Shown in pieces: positions 44,778 through 55,830 of a stretch of 64,000 nt of DNA. The notes beneath the pieces were generated by a model, which had not been told where the DNA came from, did not search any database, and saw only the letters and a list, made by a program, of their open reading frames with translations. The position numbers and the translations under genes were made by a program. Position 1 is the stretch's first letter, and every line of letters starts with the position of its first letter. Source of the DNA: Dipteronia dyeriana (taxonomy: Eukaryota > Streptophyta > Magnoliopsida > Sapindales > Sapindaceae); NCBI GenBank assembly GCA_032871835.1, contig CM065298.1:96781891-96845890 (forward strand). Reading direction: 5' to 3'.

Positions 44778-46266
44778 ATGGATAGACCAAGATTAGATGG
44801 CATTGAGTTTGCTCGAATTTCTACGGAGAGTAGGATGTTACTTGAGGAGAATTTTAGTATTGAGGGGTTGAAAGAGGCGTTGAATGGGTGTGATGGTAAC
44901 AAGCTCCGGGTCCGGACAACTTCAATTTCAATTTCATCCAGAAAAGTTGGAAGGACATAGAAGGGGGTTTCATTAGCTTTTCGGATGTTTTTTTTATGGA
45001 TGGATATGATGTGAGCAGCCTAAATCATACCTTTAATACTCTTGTTCCTAAGGTAGTGAACCCAAGCTCTCTATTTGATTACAGACCTATTAACCTCGTC
45101 AACTCTTTGTACAAGGTTTTGGCAAAAATCCTTTATAATCTGTTGAGAAAGGTGATGAACGAGGTGATTGGTTCTTGTCAGATTGCCTTTGTTGATAATC
45201 GACAAATAATTGATAGCTTCGTTATTGCTAATGAGGTTATTAGTAGTTGAAGAAGAGAGAAAGATAGGGGATTGTGTTAAAACTGGATTTTGAGAAGGCT
45301 TATGATAGTGTGGATCATAAGTTTTTGGATCTGTGTTTGGAAGGTATAGGCTTTGGTGATAAATGGAGAGGTTGGATTCGCCATTGCATCATTTCTCCCA
45401 CGATTTCTGTTCTTGTTAATGGGAGCCCTACGAAAGAGTTTGGTATTAGTAAGGGCCTTCGACAAGGCGATCCCTTGTCCCCCCTTTTTTTCAACATTGT
45501 GGTTGAAGCTCTTAATAGACTGCTCTTAAAAGCTAGGGATCTCAATTTTGTCAAAGGCAAGGTCTTAGGGAGGGAAGGAATTCATCTTTCTCATCTTCAA
45601 TTTGTTGATGATACGATCATGTTCATTGAAGCTAAAGAATATTCGGTGATCAATGTGAGACGCATTCTGAGGTGCTTCGAGATTGGGTCAGGGTTTAAAA
45701 TTAATTTCCACAAATCTATTCTTGTTAAAGTCGGAAAGGTTAGCAGCCCAGCTGAGAAATGGGTGGCTCTGTTTAGATGCCAAAAGTCCTCTCTTCCTTT
45801 TAGCTATTTGGGGTTGCCGTTTGGAGGAAATCCGAATCGTATTAGGTTTTGGGATTCGATTTTAGAGAGAATAAGGGCAAGATTAGCCCCGTGGAAAATG
45901 CGGTTTTTATCTAAAGCAGGTCGGCTTGTTCTTATTAAATTTGTGTTGTCGAGCCTTCTAACTTACTTCTTATCGGTGTTCAAGATTCCGGCTGCGGTGG
46001 CTCTTGCCATTGAAAAAATGCAACGGGAGTTCTTTTGGGGGGACAAAAGAGACAAAAGGAGTATTCATTTGGTCGATTGGGAGACATTGTGTAGGAATAG
46101 ACGGAACGATGGTCTAGGTATTGGCCGAATCCAAGATAAAGGAAATGGTTTGCTTGCGAAGTGGATTTGGAGGTTTGGTAATGAGGTTGAGGCTTTATGG
46201 AGGCAATTTGTGTGTGCCAAGTATTCTATTGAGTCTATCGAGTCCCATAACCTCGTTTGGGATTAG
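44778..46266 (+). pseudogene. LINE reverse transcriptase
   Basis: N-terminal RT parts are in the frame from 44778 (LKEALNGCDGNK), which breaks at a PGPDN-like site near 44910. Fragments follow at 44996-45250 (YRPINLVNSLYKVLAK). A long open frame, 45274-46266 (about 330 codons), has LKLDFEKAYDSVDH, ISKGLRQGDPLSPLFF and the catalytic FVDD (45601-45612), then FSYLGLPFGGNP and WDSILERIRARLAPWK. These are typical of plant L1/LINE ORF2. The enzyme makes cDNA at a nicked target. Breaks include a frameshift near 44910, a stop at 45248 and a TAG at 46264. Confidence 0.9.
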
Positions 46267-47688
46267 AAAGGTGGGCTCCTAGCTTCTCAGTTTATTAATT
46301 ATGTGGGTAGTCTTTTGAAGTCAAATTCGGTGACGGTTGAGGTTTTATCAGCTTCTTTGGGCGTGGTAGTAAGATGTGGGAATCGTGCTAGTTTCTGGAG
46401 GGAACTTAAGGTCGCTAGAGTCCCTTTAGCGGAAGCGTTTCCTAGAATCCATGTGTTGGCTGTTAAGAAATCAGGGGTGGTGGGTGAGTTTGGTGCTTGG
46501 AATGGTGGTGGGTGGCAGTGGAAAGTTGAGACTAGGAGGCCTGTTCTGGGTTGGGAAGAGGAGGTCTGTAGTAACTTTATGTATGAGGTGGAAAAGTTCA
46601 CGATGAGGATTTTCGTTCCTGATTCTCCAATTTGGACTCTTACTCATTCTGGTTAGTTTTCTGTTTGCTCGTTTCGAAAGGAAATTGAGGCGAGGCTGTC
46701 AAATGTCCCTTTTCCTTTCGATAAAGGGTTGTTATGGAGTGGGGTGGTGCCTACTAAGGTGTATCTTTTCCTTTGGATGCTTGCCAAAAAAAGGTTGTTG
46801 GTTAGCGAGTTGTTACCCAAGTTCACAGGCGGGAAAGTTGGCTGTCAGTTGTGTCCGTTTTGTAAAACGATGGTTGAGTCACTAGACCATTTATTCATCA
46901 GTTGTATCTGGTCCTGGTAGCTGTAGTCGACGTGTCTTAATTGGTGGGACATTTCGGCGTGTATGCCTGTTAGTTTTAATAACTGGTTGGAGGAGTGGAT
47001 GAACCTTTGTTATGATGTGCGTAGTAGCAGAGTTTGGAAGGTCGTTTTTCATACCGTTTGTTGGTCCATTTGGGAGTCTATGAACGATGTGATTTTCAAC
47101 CAGGGGTTAGCTGATGCTGGTATGGTCGCTGAATTGGTGAGATGGATGGTGGTTTGGTGGTTCAAGAATTATGGTCCGGGGGCCCCGACGTCGCCGACGA
47201 TCATGATATTGAATCCTAAGGTTGGTTGTGTTGATTCTTCTAAGATTCGGAGGAAAACTGTTATCAGGTGGTGCCATCCGCCTGAAGGTGCCTTTATGTT
47301 TAATGTTGATGGTTCTTCTAGAGGCAACCCAGGCCCTTCTGGTATTGGTGGCATCCTTCGTAATCATGTTGGTGACACGATTTGTATGTTCTCTTCTTTC
47401 TTGGGTATGGGTCTATCCTCCTCTTTTGCTGAGATCTTTGTCATTCTCAAAGCTTGCGAGTTATACGAGAAGGAAAGCTGTCCAGCCGTTAATCGCATCA
47501 TCATTGAAAGTGATTCCAAATCGGTTGTCTCGTGGACGAATGGGGGTGTTGGTGTTGGCAACGTTAGGATGATGGATATCATCATGGACATTAGAGAGAT
47601 CTTGTCTAGGAATTCGCCGAAGAGGTCCAGTTTGCCCCGAGAAGTGGCAATGTTTCTGCTGATTTTTTCGCTAAGTTGGGTCCCTTAA
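46267..47688 (+). pseudogene. LINE C-terminal part: zf-RVT and RNase H
   Basis: After the stop at 46264 the frame continues in 46303-46656. It then continues, after a TAG, as LLWSGVVPTKVYLFLWMLAK with the Cys/His cluster CQLCPFCK...SLDHLFISC (about 46729-46920), the zf-RVT domain that follows plant LINE RTs. The segment 46963-47688 carries an RNase H: FNVDGSSRGNPGPSGIGG (first Asp, about 47299), SFAEIFVILKACEL (Glu), IIESDSKSVV (Asp). It ends near the RSSLPREVAMF segment just before the stop. Such C-terminal RNase H domains are known from plant L1 elements. Confidence 0.88.
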
Positions 47689-47869
47689 GTGGTTTGGTTC
47701 AGGTGGTCTGGGGCTGCTGAGGCTTGTTCTGGTCTCCTTTCCTTGCTGGTTTTCTTTTGCTTTGTGTTTGGTTTTGTTGGGCCTTCATGTTCGGGTTTGC
47801 TTTCTTCGTTGTTGCTCTGTTGTTCTGTTTGTGTTACCTTTGGCTCCTTCAATATAGATGCCTTTTTCA

Positions 47870-47883
47870 AAAAAAAAAAAAAA
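47870..47883 (+). other. Poly(A) tail of the LINE
   Basis: Fourteen A residues directly after ATGCCTTTTTC, marking the 3' end of the inserted cDNA. Confidence 0.85.
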
Positions 47884-48643
47884 TCTTTTCAACTTATCTT
47901 AAATATATATTTTAGAATTTTTAGATTTTATAGTCTTAATCTTCTTAAAAAATAAAAAATATGTTTGACATATGTATAATTTTATCATTTTTAGATTTTG
48001 TAACCTTAATCTTTTTAAAAAATAAAAAATATGTTTGAGATATGTATAATTTTATCTCAAACATATTTTATATATCGGTCATTTTTATCTCAAAAATATT
48101 TTGTAGTTTGATATATATATAATTTTATATGTATATCTCAAATATAATTATATATATATGTTTGAGATATGTATGTTATATATATATACACACACTAAAA
48201 ATAAGTCTTTGTTTCAAAAATAAAAGAAATTTTGATTTTCAAAAAACATCTAAAATAAATTAATGGCAACCCTTTATTTACCAAAATGTCAGTCATTGGA
48301 TGAAATTTGAAAGAATGATCATTAGTGCAATAATGTTTGTTAACAATGAACATTTTAAAACGAATTCGTCATCCGATGGCCATTTTGATAGTGAGGTGGC
48401 ATAAGTTGATAGTCATCGGGGTAATTATCCAAAAAATAATTACATTGACCATTTTTCATACCAAGTAAAGAAACCGATGACCAAAGTAGTTCTTATAAAA
48501 AGTTAAGGGTGTTAAATGAATGGTCATTAGTATAATATTGTTTAATAAAAATGACTATTTAAAAATAAATTTTCATCTGATGACCATTTTGATAGTGATG
48601 CATGAGTTGATAGTCCACCGGGGTAATTATCCTTAAAAAAAAG

Positions 48644-49439
48644 TATGGGCCCCCAATTTTTGTTAATATCCTTAAATAGATCGGTCCACGAAATGTCTGA
48701 AGATGGCTATGTATGTTCATTTAAAAAAAAATGGTGTGGATAGTAGTTGTTTTTTTGGTGTGGCAATAGAGGCTATTGAGCCACCCCAATTTTAAAATTA
48801 TTGTTTTTTTTATTATTTATTTCTCTTGCTGTTTCGGTGATCATATGTATAGCAACAGGGTGGGGAAAGTGTTCTGAGCCCTAACTTTTGAATTACATCT
48901 TATCTTTGCTGAAGTGAACCCTCCAACAAGTCAACCCTCGAATGGTCTTAACTTTCCTGCTCCTTGGAATGAACCATCTCTTCAACAGGCAAGTCCAAAT
49001 GATATGTTTGTTTAGCTAGTTTGGAAGAAAAAATATAACATAAACTCACAATCTCAACGAGTGGATAAGCGAGGCTTACATGCTTATTAATTAGTTAGTC
49101 CCTAGCCTCCTGAATAATAGTTAAATAGGTGAAAACCTACTATAGTTATTTAAAAAGTAACATTTGTTTTGAATATATATATTAAGCAAATAAAAAATGC
49201 AAAATAAAGCATTTTTTCGGAAAGCATCTAAAACCACATTATGCAGTGAAAAGAAAAGAGAAGTAATTCAGGACGTTGAATTTATTATTGCTAAAACGGC
49301 AAAAAGAATTTATATATATATATATATATATAATTTTATGTAAGGTAGTCCAATGACACTATTCTCATCGTCGAGCTCTATTTTAGATCCAGAACTACTT
49401 ACAAACATAATAAAGAAATAATAATTAAAATACTGCATA
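48644..49439. other. Unassigned spacer
   Basis: No gene assigned. A short coding-like stretch (EVNPPTSQPSNGLNFPAPWN, 48913-48972) lies between a splice-acceptor-like and a donor-like context and might be a captured or old exon. An (AT)n run lies at 49311-49332. Confidence 0.3.
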
Positions 49440-49860
49440 TGTTTTGACTCACAGTTTGTCTATGGAAATTACAATATGTCTAACGCTTTCCTAAAACAAG
49501 TTATTAATGTTAAAGAATGTTTGGTCCTTTCGGGTTCCTGGAATGAAACCCAATAAAAATACTTCATCGTTAAAAAAAGAAATTTTAACTATTGTTTTAA
49601 CTATACAAAAATTACAAGATGATCTTATTAACCAAAAATTTGTTTTAAACATAGATTGCCAATCAGTAAAATTTATTTTGAAAAATGACATAAGAATATT
49701 GTCTCCGAACAATTTTTTGCCGGATGGTAAACATTACTATCTGCTTTTAATTTTACTATTAAATATATCAAAGGTGATGTCAATCCTTAATGAAAATAGT
49801 GATAAATCCAAGTAAGCATTTATAAGAGAATTAAAGGTCGTTTGTTTTTTTTTATCTAAA
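49440..49860 (+). pseudogene. Endogenous pararetrovirus (Caulimoviridae-type) RNase H fragment
   Basis: The frame at 49507-49815 contains LKKEILTIVLTIQKLQDDL and QKFVLNIDCQSVKFILKNDI. This matches the RNase H segment of plant pararetrovirus polyproteins (the KKEIL...KFQDDL...DCKSAK pattern of the petu/florendovirus type), with an in-frame neighbour upstream (VLSGSW) in another frame. Downstream of about 49700 the matching frame changes again. No movement, coat or transcriptase domain accompanies it. It is a short, broken, ancient integrant, not a virus gene able to act. Confidence 0.7.
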
Positions 49861-50700
49861 AACTGAACCGTCCTGAGTTTTGTGAATACTGGATGGAGAC
49901 TGAAAACTAAAACTGAACGATCTGTTGTTATTTATTTTTATCAAATCTGAATATAATGTCAACTTGTACGTTATTAAAGATAAAATTGTTTGAAAATAAA
50001 TGATTTGACATTTATACCCCTATTACTATTAATTGCTATGTATTTTACATTGATATGATATAAATAACTAAATAAAAGTAATTTAACAAATACTAAATCA
50101 TTTTTATGTAAATATTAATAAGATATTATGCAATGTTAAGATATGATAAATAGTGATATTGAAATGATTTTGATTTTTACATAACAAAAATATTGAAGTT
50201 TAACCATGGAGATGAAAGTGATAATGTGATAAAGGTTTTTTATTATTATTTTATTTTGTTTATAGTTATTTATCATTAATAATATGTTAAAAAATTGTAT
50301 AATATAAAATCATGGTAATATTGGAAATAATTACCTATGAAATATTTTAAATACAATACAGTGATTTGAAATTAAATGAAATGTCAAAAGTTTTTACTTT
50401 TTAAATACATTGATTTAGAATTAAGTGAAAAGTGAAAAGTGAAAAGTTTTTATTTCACGTTGTTTTAGGATATTTTTAAGTTGTTTGATCACTTAAAACA
50501 ATAAACAAAACAACTTAATAGGTTTACTTTAGACTCATTCAGTGTTAAAGTGGAAAAAATAAATGAACTCTTACTCATCTCTATGATCATTAATGTTAGA
50601 TAATTGTATTTGAGAGTTTTTTTTAAACTCATTATTTATCCATCCTATGTGGCAATTTTTTTTTATCCAAATACATAATAGCATCGGAGATGTTCTTAAA
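49861..50700. other. Unassigned AT-rich DNA
   Basis: No gene. Its ends (GGTCGTTTGTTTTTTTT at 49854 and AAACAATAAACAAAACAACTT at about 50497) are loosely inverted and might be the ends of a MITE, but this is weak. Confidence 0.3.
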
Positions 50701-50704
50701 TATT

Positions 50705-51390
50705 CATTTATTATGTCCATAAAATTGCAAGATATATAGTTTTGAAACAGATGAATCCAGGCCTGAAATTTAAAAAATAAAAAATAAAAAATATGGAGGC
50801 TCTTTAGAACTCCTATATTTTCTACATAAAGAGCTCGTTTAGCACACTGTACGTATTGTATTGTAATGGATTGTATTGAATTAGATTGAATTGGATTATA
50901 TTAGATTGGACGCATCATTGTTATACAATATTGTGTTCGGTGATATTTTGTATTAGACTGAATTAGGATGTATTAACTAATACAATTTCTCTACTTCGTA
51001 TTAGCTAATATGACATCCACAATATTAGACCAATTAAAATGTATTAGTTAATACAATTCGATAAATTTTACAAAACAAACCAAACATCAGATGATTCAGA
51101 TTATATTATTCTAATAAATTTTAAATCTCTAATACATAGATCACATGCTAACAAACATGGCCAAAAGGACTAGTCCTACTAAAAAAATAAACATGCAATT
51201 TAGGCTAGCTGCACACAAACTTAATAATTAGATCCCGTAGCTAGATTTTCTTCCCCTAACAAGAGATATCAGCGGGCCAGTATGTAATTTTTAAATATTT
51301 CTTGTGTTTGTTCTCCAAATTATAATCTCTACTAACAAGATATGATTTAATTATTTTCGTTGGTTTCAATTATATGTTTACCAATAGTTT
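50705..51390. repeat. Duplicated segment T, copy 1, with a MITE-like insertion
   Basis: Matches 61845-62148 in the same orientation (TTATGTCC.TAAAATTGCAAGAT, AGATTTTCTTCCCCTAACAAGAG, GTTGGTTTCAATTATATGTTTAC). Copy 1 has about 335 extra bases at 50829-51163. Confidence 0.82.
50829..51163. mobile_element. MITE-like insertion, empty in the paralogous copy
   Basis: Begins GAGCTCGTTTAGCACACTGTA and ends CATGCTAACAAACATGGCC (reverse complement GGCCATGTTTGTTAGCATG). Many TTGTATTAG / CTAATACAA words lie on either side. At 61904 the sister segment reads straight through. No clean TSD. Confidence 0.6.
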
Positions 51391-51460
51391 AAGTGGAAAA
51401 TGCCAAAAACAATCCATTTAAATTATTATTTTGTTTTTAACCTTTAATTATAAAATTATT

Positions 51461-51690
51461 ATTTCTAACCATTCATATTAATTTCTTTTCACCAAATAAC
51501 CATCCAATTACATTATTACTTTTCTTTACCTTTTCCCTAACCTAACATACCTCTCCATTCTCTCTCTACAATCAAAACCACACATACACCTCATTTTTCT
51601 GAAATTATTGTCGAAAAACGTTTTCATATCAAGAAATCAGTGGAATCTGTGTTAGTAATCGATGAAAAACAAGGAATGAGATAAATAAAA
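51461..51690. repeat. Dispersed repeat R, copy at 51.5 kb
   Basis: Uninterrupted counterpart of 8580-8670 plus 23443-23700, with TTTTTAAC at the point where element C inserted in the other copy. Confidence 0.72.
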
Positions 51691-52110
51691 AAAAATTCCT
51701 TGTTGGACTTTTTTGTAGACAGCAGGGGTCTTCTTTAATTTTGAAATTACATGGTTGATTTCTATTTTTCTTGGGGGAGTTTTGTATTCTCTCTAATATG
51801 TTTTTTTTTTCAAATTTTTAGAAGAATTATGTCTAATTGTCTAAACCATGCCGAAACTATTTCTCAAGATTTAGTTTATTTCTTATTGACAAAAATAAAT
51901 AATTTTTTTCTAAAAAAATTATTTGAATCTTAAATCAAACCAAAAATTAAGGCCTCGTCCTGCTGTTTTTTAATCCGTTTTTGTTTTTATTTTTCAAAAA
52001 AACGTTCGTTAACCGTTTTTCATTTTATTTTCGAAAAAAAAAATGAAAAACAAAACAATTATTAAAAGTTAAACTTCGTAATTTTCAAGAAAATAAATAT
52101 ATTTAAAAAA

Positions 52111-52167
<57 letters not shown>

Positions 52168-52204
52168 TATATACACACACATTAACCCTAACTTTACTAT
52201 TAAA
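51691..52204. other. Unassigned AT-rich DNA with (AT)n
   Basis: No gene. An (AT)n run covers about 52113-52160. A stretch at 51949-51990 (GGCCTCGTCCTGCTG) is loosely inverted to 58012-58032 (CAGGACGGACCC). Confidence 0.4.
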
Positions 52205-52576
52205 AAATCCATAGCCGCTAACTGTAACTCTAAATCTTTAATCCTTAAACAACTCAAAGTTCATTGTTCTAGCTTCAACCTTAAACACAAAAGGGTATAT
52301 AATAAGTTTCTTTCTCAACTAACTTGACATACGATAAGTTTCTTTCTCAAATAACTTTTAAAATTTTAAGTTTAAAAACAACAGTATTTTTATTCAAGTT
52401 TATTACTTCAATGATTAGAAATTTGCTATTTTAATAAATAAAAAAAATTATAAATGGGGTAAATGTGTGGGGATCGGGGAAAACACTCCCTGTTGTACCC
52501 CGTCCCAACCCAACCCAACCCAACCCACTCCATCTATAGTGGGGTTTTATGAGGGGATGGGTGTTCACAAAATAAA

Positions 52577-52618
52577 TGGGGTGGGGTGGGGTGGGGTGGG
52601 GTGGGGTGGGGTGGGGTG
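52577..52618. repeat. (GGGGT)n tract
   Basis: Eight consecutive GGGGT units. A (CCCAA)n run at about 52503-52526 lies 50 bp upstream. The second duplication unit lacks the expansion. Confidence 0.95.
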
Positions 52619-52663
52619 CGGGAAAGGGCACCCCGCCCCGAACCCGCCTCATTGTCATCCCTA

Positions 52664-52664
<1 letters not shown>

Positions 52665-52726
<62 letters not shown>
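52665..52726. repeat. (AT)n microsatellite
   Basis: About thirty TA dinucleotides. Shorter runs follow at 52770-52790, 53247-53264 and throughout 53310-53520. Confidence 0.95.
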
Positions 52727-52727
<1 letters not shown>

Positions 52728-53325
52728 CAAAATACTTTATTTTCAATTAAAACTAAAAACATTAATGTAATATATATATATATATATATATTATAATATT
52801 AATATATCATATATATTATATATAAAATTATAATATATATTAATTACTGCAACTCTAAGTCTTTAATCCTCAAACAACTCAAAGTTCATTGTTCAAGCTT
52901 CAACCTCAACACAAGAGGGCATACAATAAGTTTCTTTCTCAAATAACTTGACATACGATAAGTTTCTTTCTTAAATAACTTTTAAAATTTTAAGTTTAAA
53001 AACAACAGTTTTTTTCTTCAAGTTTATTATTTCATTGGTTAGATATTTGCTATTTTAATAATAATAAAAATTATAAATTGGGTAAATGTGTGGGGATGGG
53101 GAAAGCACTCCCTGTTGTACCCCGGCCACTCTAACCCGCTCCATCTATGGTGGGGTTTTATGAGGGGATGGGTGTTCAAAAAATAAATGGGACGGGGTGC
53201 AGGGAAGGCCACCCCGCCCCGAACCCGCCCCATTGTCATCCCTAATGTATATATATATATATATGTATTCCAAAATACTTTTTTTTCAACTAAAACTAAG
53301 AACATTAATGTAATATATATATATA

Positions 53326-53684
53326 TATGCATTATATTTATTATATATATATATATATTTATATTATATAAATATTTATATTATATATAATATATATAAT
53401 TTTATAATATATCTATATATATATATATTAATACTATATATATTATGATATATATATAATGTTTTTATATACAATAATATATTATATAATATTATATATA
53501 TATATATAATATCAAATATTATATATTTTGTTAACTAAAAATCTACTTAAAATGACAAATTCCCACTAACACCCTTGAGACCACTACCACGGAGGTGGTG
53601 ACCGGGGTCGGTACCTTTGATACCTAACTTGCTTAGATAAAAACGAATGTTTGTATAACAATAGTAAGTGTGGACTTTAGTATT
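53326..53684. other. AT-repeat spacer
   Basis: TA-rich to 53530, then about 150 unassigned bases including CCACTACCACGGAGGTGGTG. No gene. Confidence 0.5.
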
Positions 53685-54410
53685 GTTAGGTTTGTGAGTT
53701 ATGTTGGCATTATTCTATATCAAAACAACATTTCCTTTGTATTGTTTAGTTGTCTGGGATTCATGATGATTCAAGCTTCAAAGAATAAATGACAACTATT
53801 CAAGCAAGTTCAAGTCTTCAAAGGGAAAAGTGCTTCATGATTCTACAAAGGTATATTAAGACATTTCTTTTCTCTTTCAAGGCTTAGGCACACACATACA
53901 ATTCATTCATATGTGTCCCTGCAACGTTCTGCACCATGTATAACACATTCACATACTTGAAGATGAATGCTCATGCATTGGTATGAAAATAACATGTTTT
54001 GGAAAATACATGATTGGAGACTATCTCTATGTAGTTTGCATTCTTGTGTGGATTGTGTTTGTATGTATATATGCTTGTATAACATGGATATTGAACTTGA
54101 TTTTAGTCTTAAAACATTCTTGATTGAGTTCCAATCATTTCGGTTACTAATTCTATTGATTTCAAGTTCCGAGTCAAAAGTTATGACACTTTCCAGTCAT
54201 GTTACGTACATTGTCTTCGTCTTCATATATCGAGTCGAATTCTTATTTTCTGGATTGAGTATCTTATATGTCCATGTCCTTGAGAGAGTTACGGTTTGTA
54301 ATCCACAAACGGATTCAAATTTCGAGTTCTGAGGCCAAAGAACAGTCGAAGAACGGGAGAGAAGTGCAAGGGAGGTGCACCATGGCCAAATGCCATCAAA
54401 TGGTGCAAGC

Positions 54411-54435
54411 CCGAGATGGCGCGTGGCCATCTCGG
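54411..54435. repeat. Perfect 10-bp hairpin in G3
   Basis: CCGAGATGGC, loop GCGTG, GCCATCTCGG; a third copy of CCATCTCGG follows at 54471. The position corresponds to the 36329-36355 hairpin of G2, with different sequence. Confidence 0.88.
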
Positions 54436-55567
54436 CCACAACTCCTTGCTGCCCCAAGATGCCCACATGCCATCTCGGGGAAGCATTCTCAAAGGGGTTA
54501 TTTTGGTCCTTTCATGCTCTTTTATTCCCTCTCCTTTATATATCTCTTCTCTCTCTCATTTGAATCCAAGGAAGAAGAAAATGTAGTGCAGAAATTTCCA
54601 GGTTTTTTCTCTCAACTTTGAATCACCATATCTCTCTCATCTCTTATCCGATTTGAGTGATTCAAGTTGGAGAAATTTTGTATTGAAGTCTTCTATCATC
54701 TACAAGCAACCTTGAAGTCATTTTTTCAAGTATTTCTGGTGGATCGCACCATTTTCGTGACTATACTCGAAATTGACAAGGTATTGGTTTATCTTTTGAT
54801 TTCCTTGATTCTAATGTTCAAATACTTGGGTCTTCTTCCTACTTGTGTGTATTTGACTTGAACATATGTTTATGAGTGATAGATATTCAATTAAATGCTA
54901 GTTGTGCTTAATTAGATACTTGATTGTGAGTTAGGTTTCAATCAAACCTATGTTTTCACATGATTGTGAGTTGTATTGTGCTTGCATCTTATCTAGGACT
55001 ATTTGTACTTTGATTGACTTTATTTTCATGATTAATAGTCTTATCATGTGCTAGAACTCATTTTTTGAATAAATTTAGGATTAGCACATTTGATTATATA
55101 TTTAGAGTCTATTAGAGCTTAATTGACTATTTTATGAATATAGGCTCTAAATGATTGCTAGAGATTTGATTGATCATATCTTGTGTTTCTAGCATTTTTG
55201 TGTTAGTATTAAAGTCTTGAATATGTACTTCATGAACATGTTTATTTCAAGATTTATTAACATGAATAAAATCTAGGTTTAAAGTGTGTGTTTGGAAATT
55301 TGGCATGCTCTATTTATTCATGCATAAGATATAGACAATCTTATTTTGTGAACTTTATTGTCTATGTCTAGATCTTCATGACCTAATCCAACATTTCATA
55401 TGCTCATGCATCATCTTGTGTGGTGTCATTTTTGGATTATAAACTAAAAAAAAAATACTTTGTGTGCTCATTGATTAATTCTAGTTTCCATAGAATTTGT
55501 TGATCATCTTATTCTATGTTGCGTGCTTGTTTATGTTTTGCATTCATGATCACTTAGATGCCTTGTG

Positions 55568-55830
55568 AGAAGGAAGTCTTGACAATAGGTGTGAGACCTA
55601 TGTTATTGAGCAAGAAAGTCTTGGCAAGAGGTGGGAGACCTCGGATTGTCAAGCAAGGAAGTCTTGCCTAGGGTCGTGAGGATCCGGAATGGTGAGCGAG
55701 GAAGTTTTGACTAGAGTTGGGAGGACTCGGATAGTTGAGCAAGAAGTCTTGCCTTGGGTCATGAGGATTCGGAAGAGTGAGTGAGAAAGTCTTTACAAGA
55801 GGTGTGAGGCCTCAGATTATTGAGCATGAG
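55568..55830. repeat. ~48-bp minisatellite in G3, about five to six units
   Basis: Units follow the pattern GGAAGTCTTG....AG.GGT.GTGAG...TCGGA..TTGAGCAA. The corresponding, more diverged part of G1 is about 24990-25150. Confidence 0.8.

Larger units (their letters stand above)
44733..47883 (+). mobile_element. 5'-truncated L1-type LINE
   Basis: A non-LTR retrotransposon ORF2 without the endonuclease domain, ending in poly(A) at 47870-47883. It lies wholly inside E1. Similar ~60-bp blocks (TTTTAGAATTTTT...TTAATCTTCT) occur on both sides (about 44670-44710 and 47905-47945). They recur again at about 47985-48015, so they are internal E1 repeats rather than a clean TSD. GC content is higher than in the surrounding DNA. 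Confidence 0.87.
44288..48431. mobile_element. Mutator-like element E1 enclosing a LINE
   Basis: The left arm starts GGGATAATTACCCCGGTGACCATCAAC and the right arm in reverse complement starts GGATAATTACCCCGATGAC. The arms stay similar for roughly 170 bp (CACTATCAAAATGGCCA). A second right-arm copy lies at about 48500-48634. The same ends occur in E2 (58543-61818), which has an exact 9-bp TSD. No clear TSD here: AATAAAAAG (44279-44287) gives 8/9 only with 48635-48643, which would place the end at the second arm. Confidence 0.68.
52205..53325. repeat. Tandem duplication of a ~500-600-bp unit with GGGGT and AT runs
   Basis: Units at about 52205-52785 and 52846-53325 share CTTTAATCCT.AAACAACTCAAAGTTCATTGTT, ACATACGATAAGTTTCTTTCT and CACTCCCTGTTGTACCCC, and end AACATTAATGTAATATATAT. 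Both contain CATTGTCATCCCTAATG, a hAT-MITE-like terminus. Confidence 0.87.

Noticed and set aside
44670..47945. Long target-site duplication of the LINE (~60 bp blocks on both sides)
   Set aside because: The blocks are diverged and a third copy occurs farther right, so they are internal repeats of E1.
48880..49020. Host-gene exon (NPPTSQPSNGLNFPAPWN)
   Set aside because: Short, with no recognisable family and no neighbouring exons. I mention it only inside the spacer entry.
52431..52770. Tyr/Ile- and Gly/Trp-rich ORFs
   Set aside because: They are translations of (AT)n and (GGGGT)n runs.
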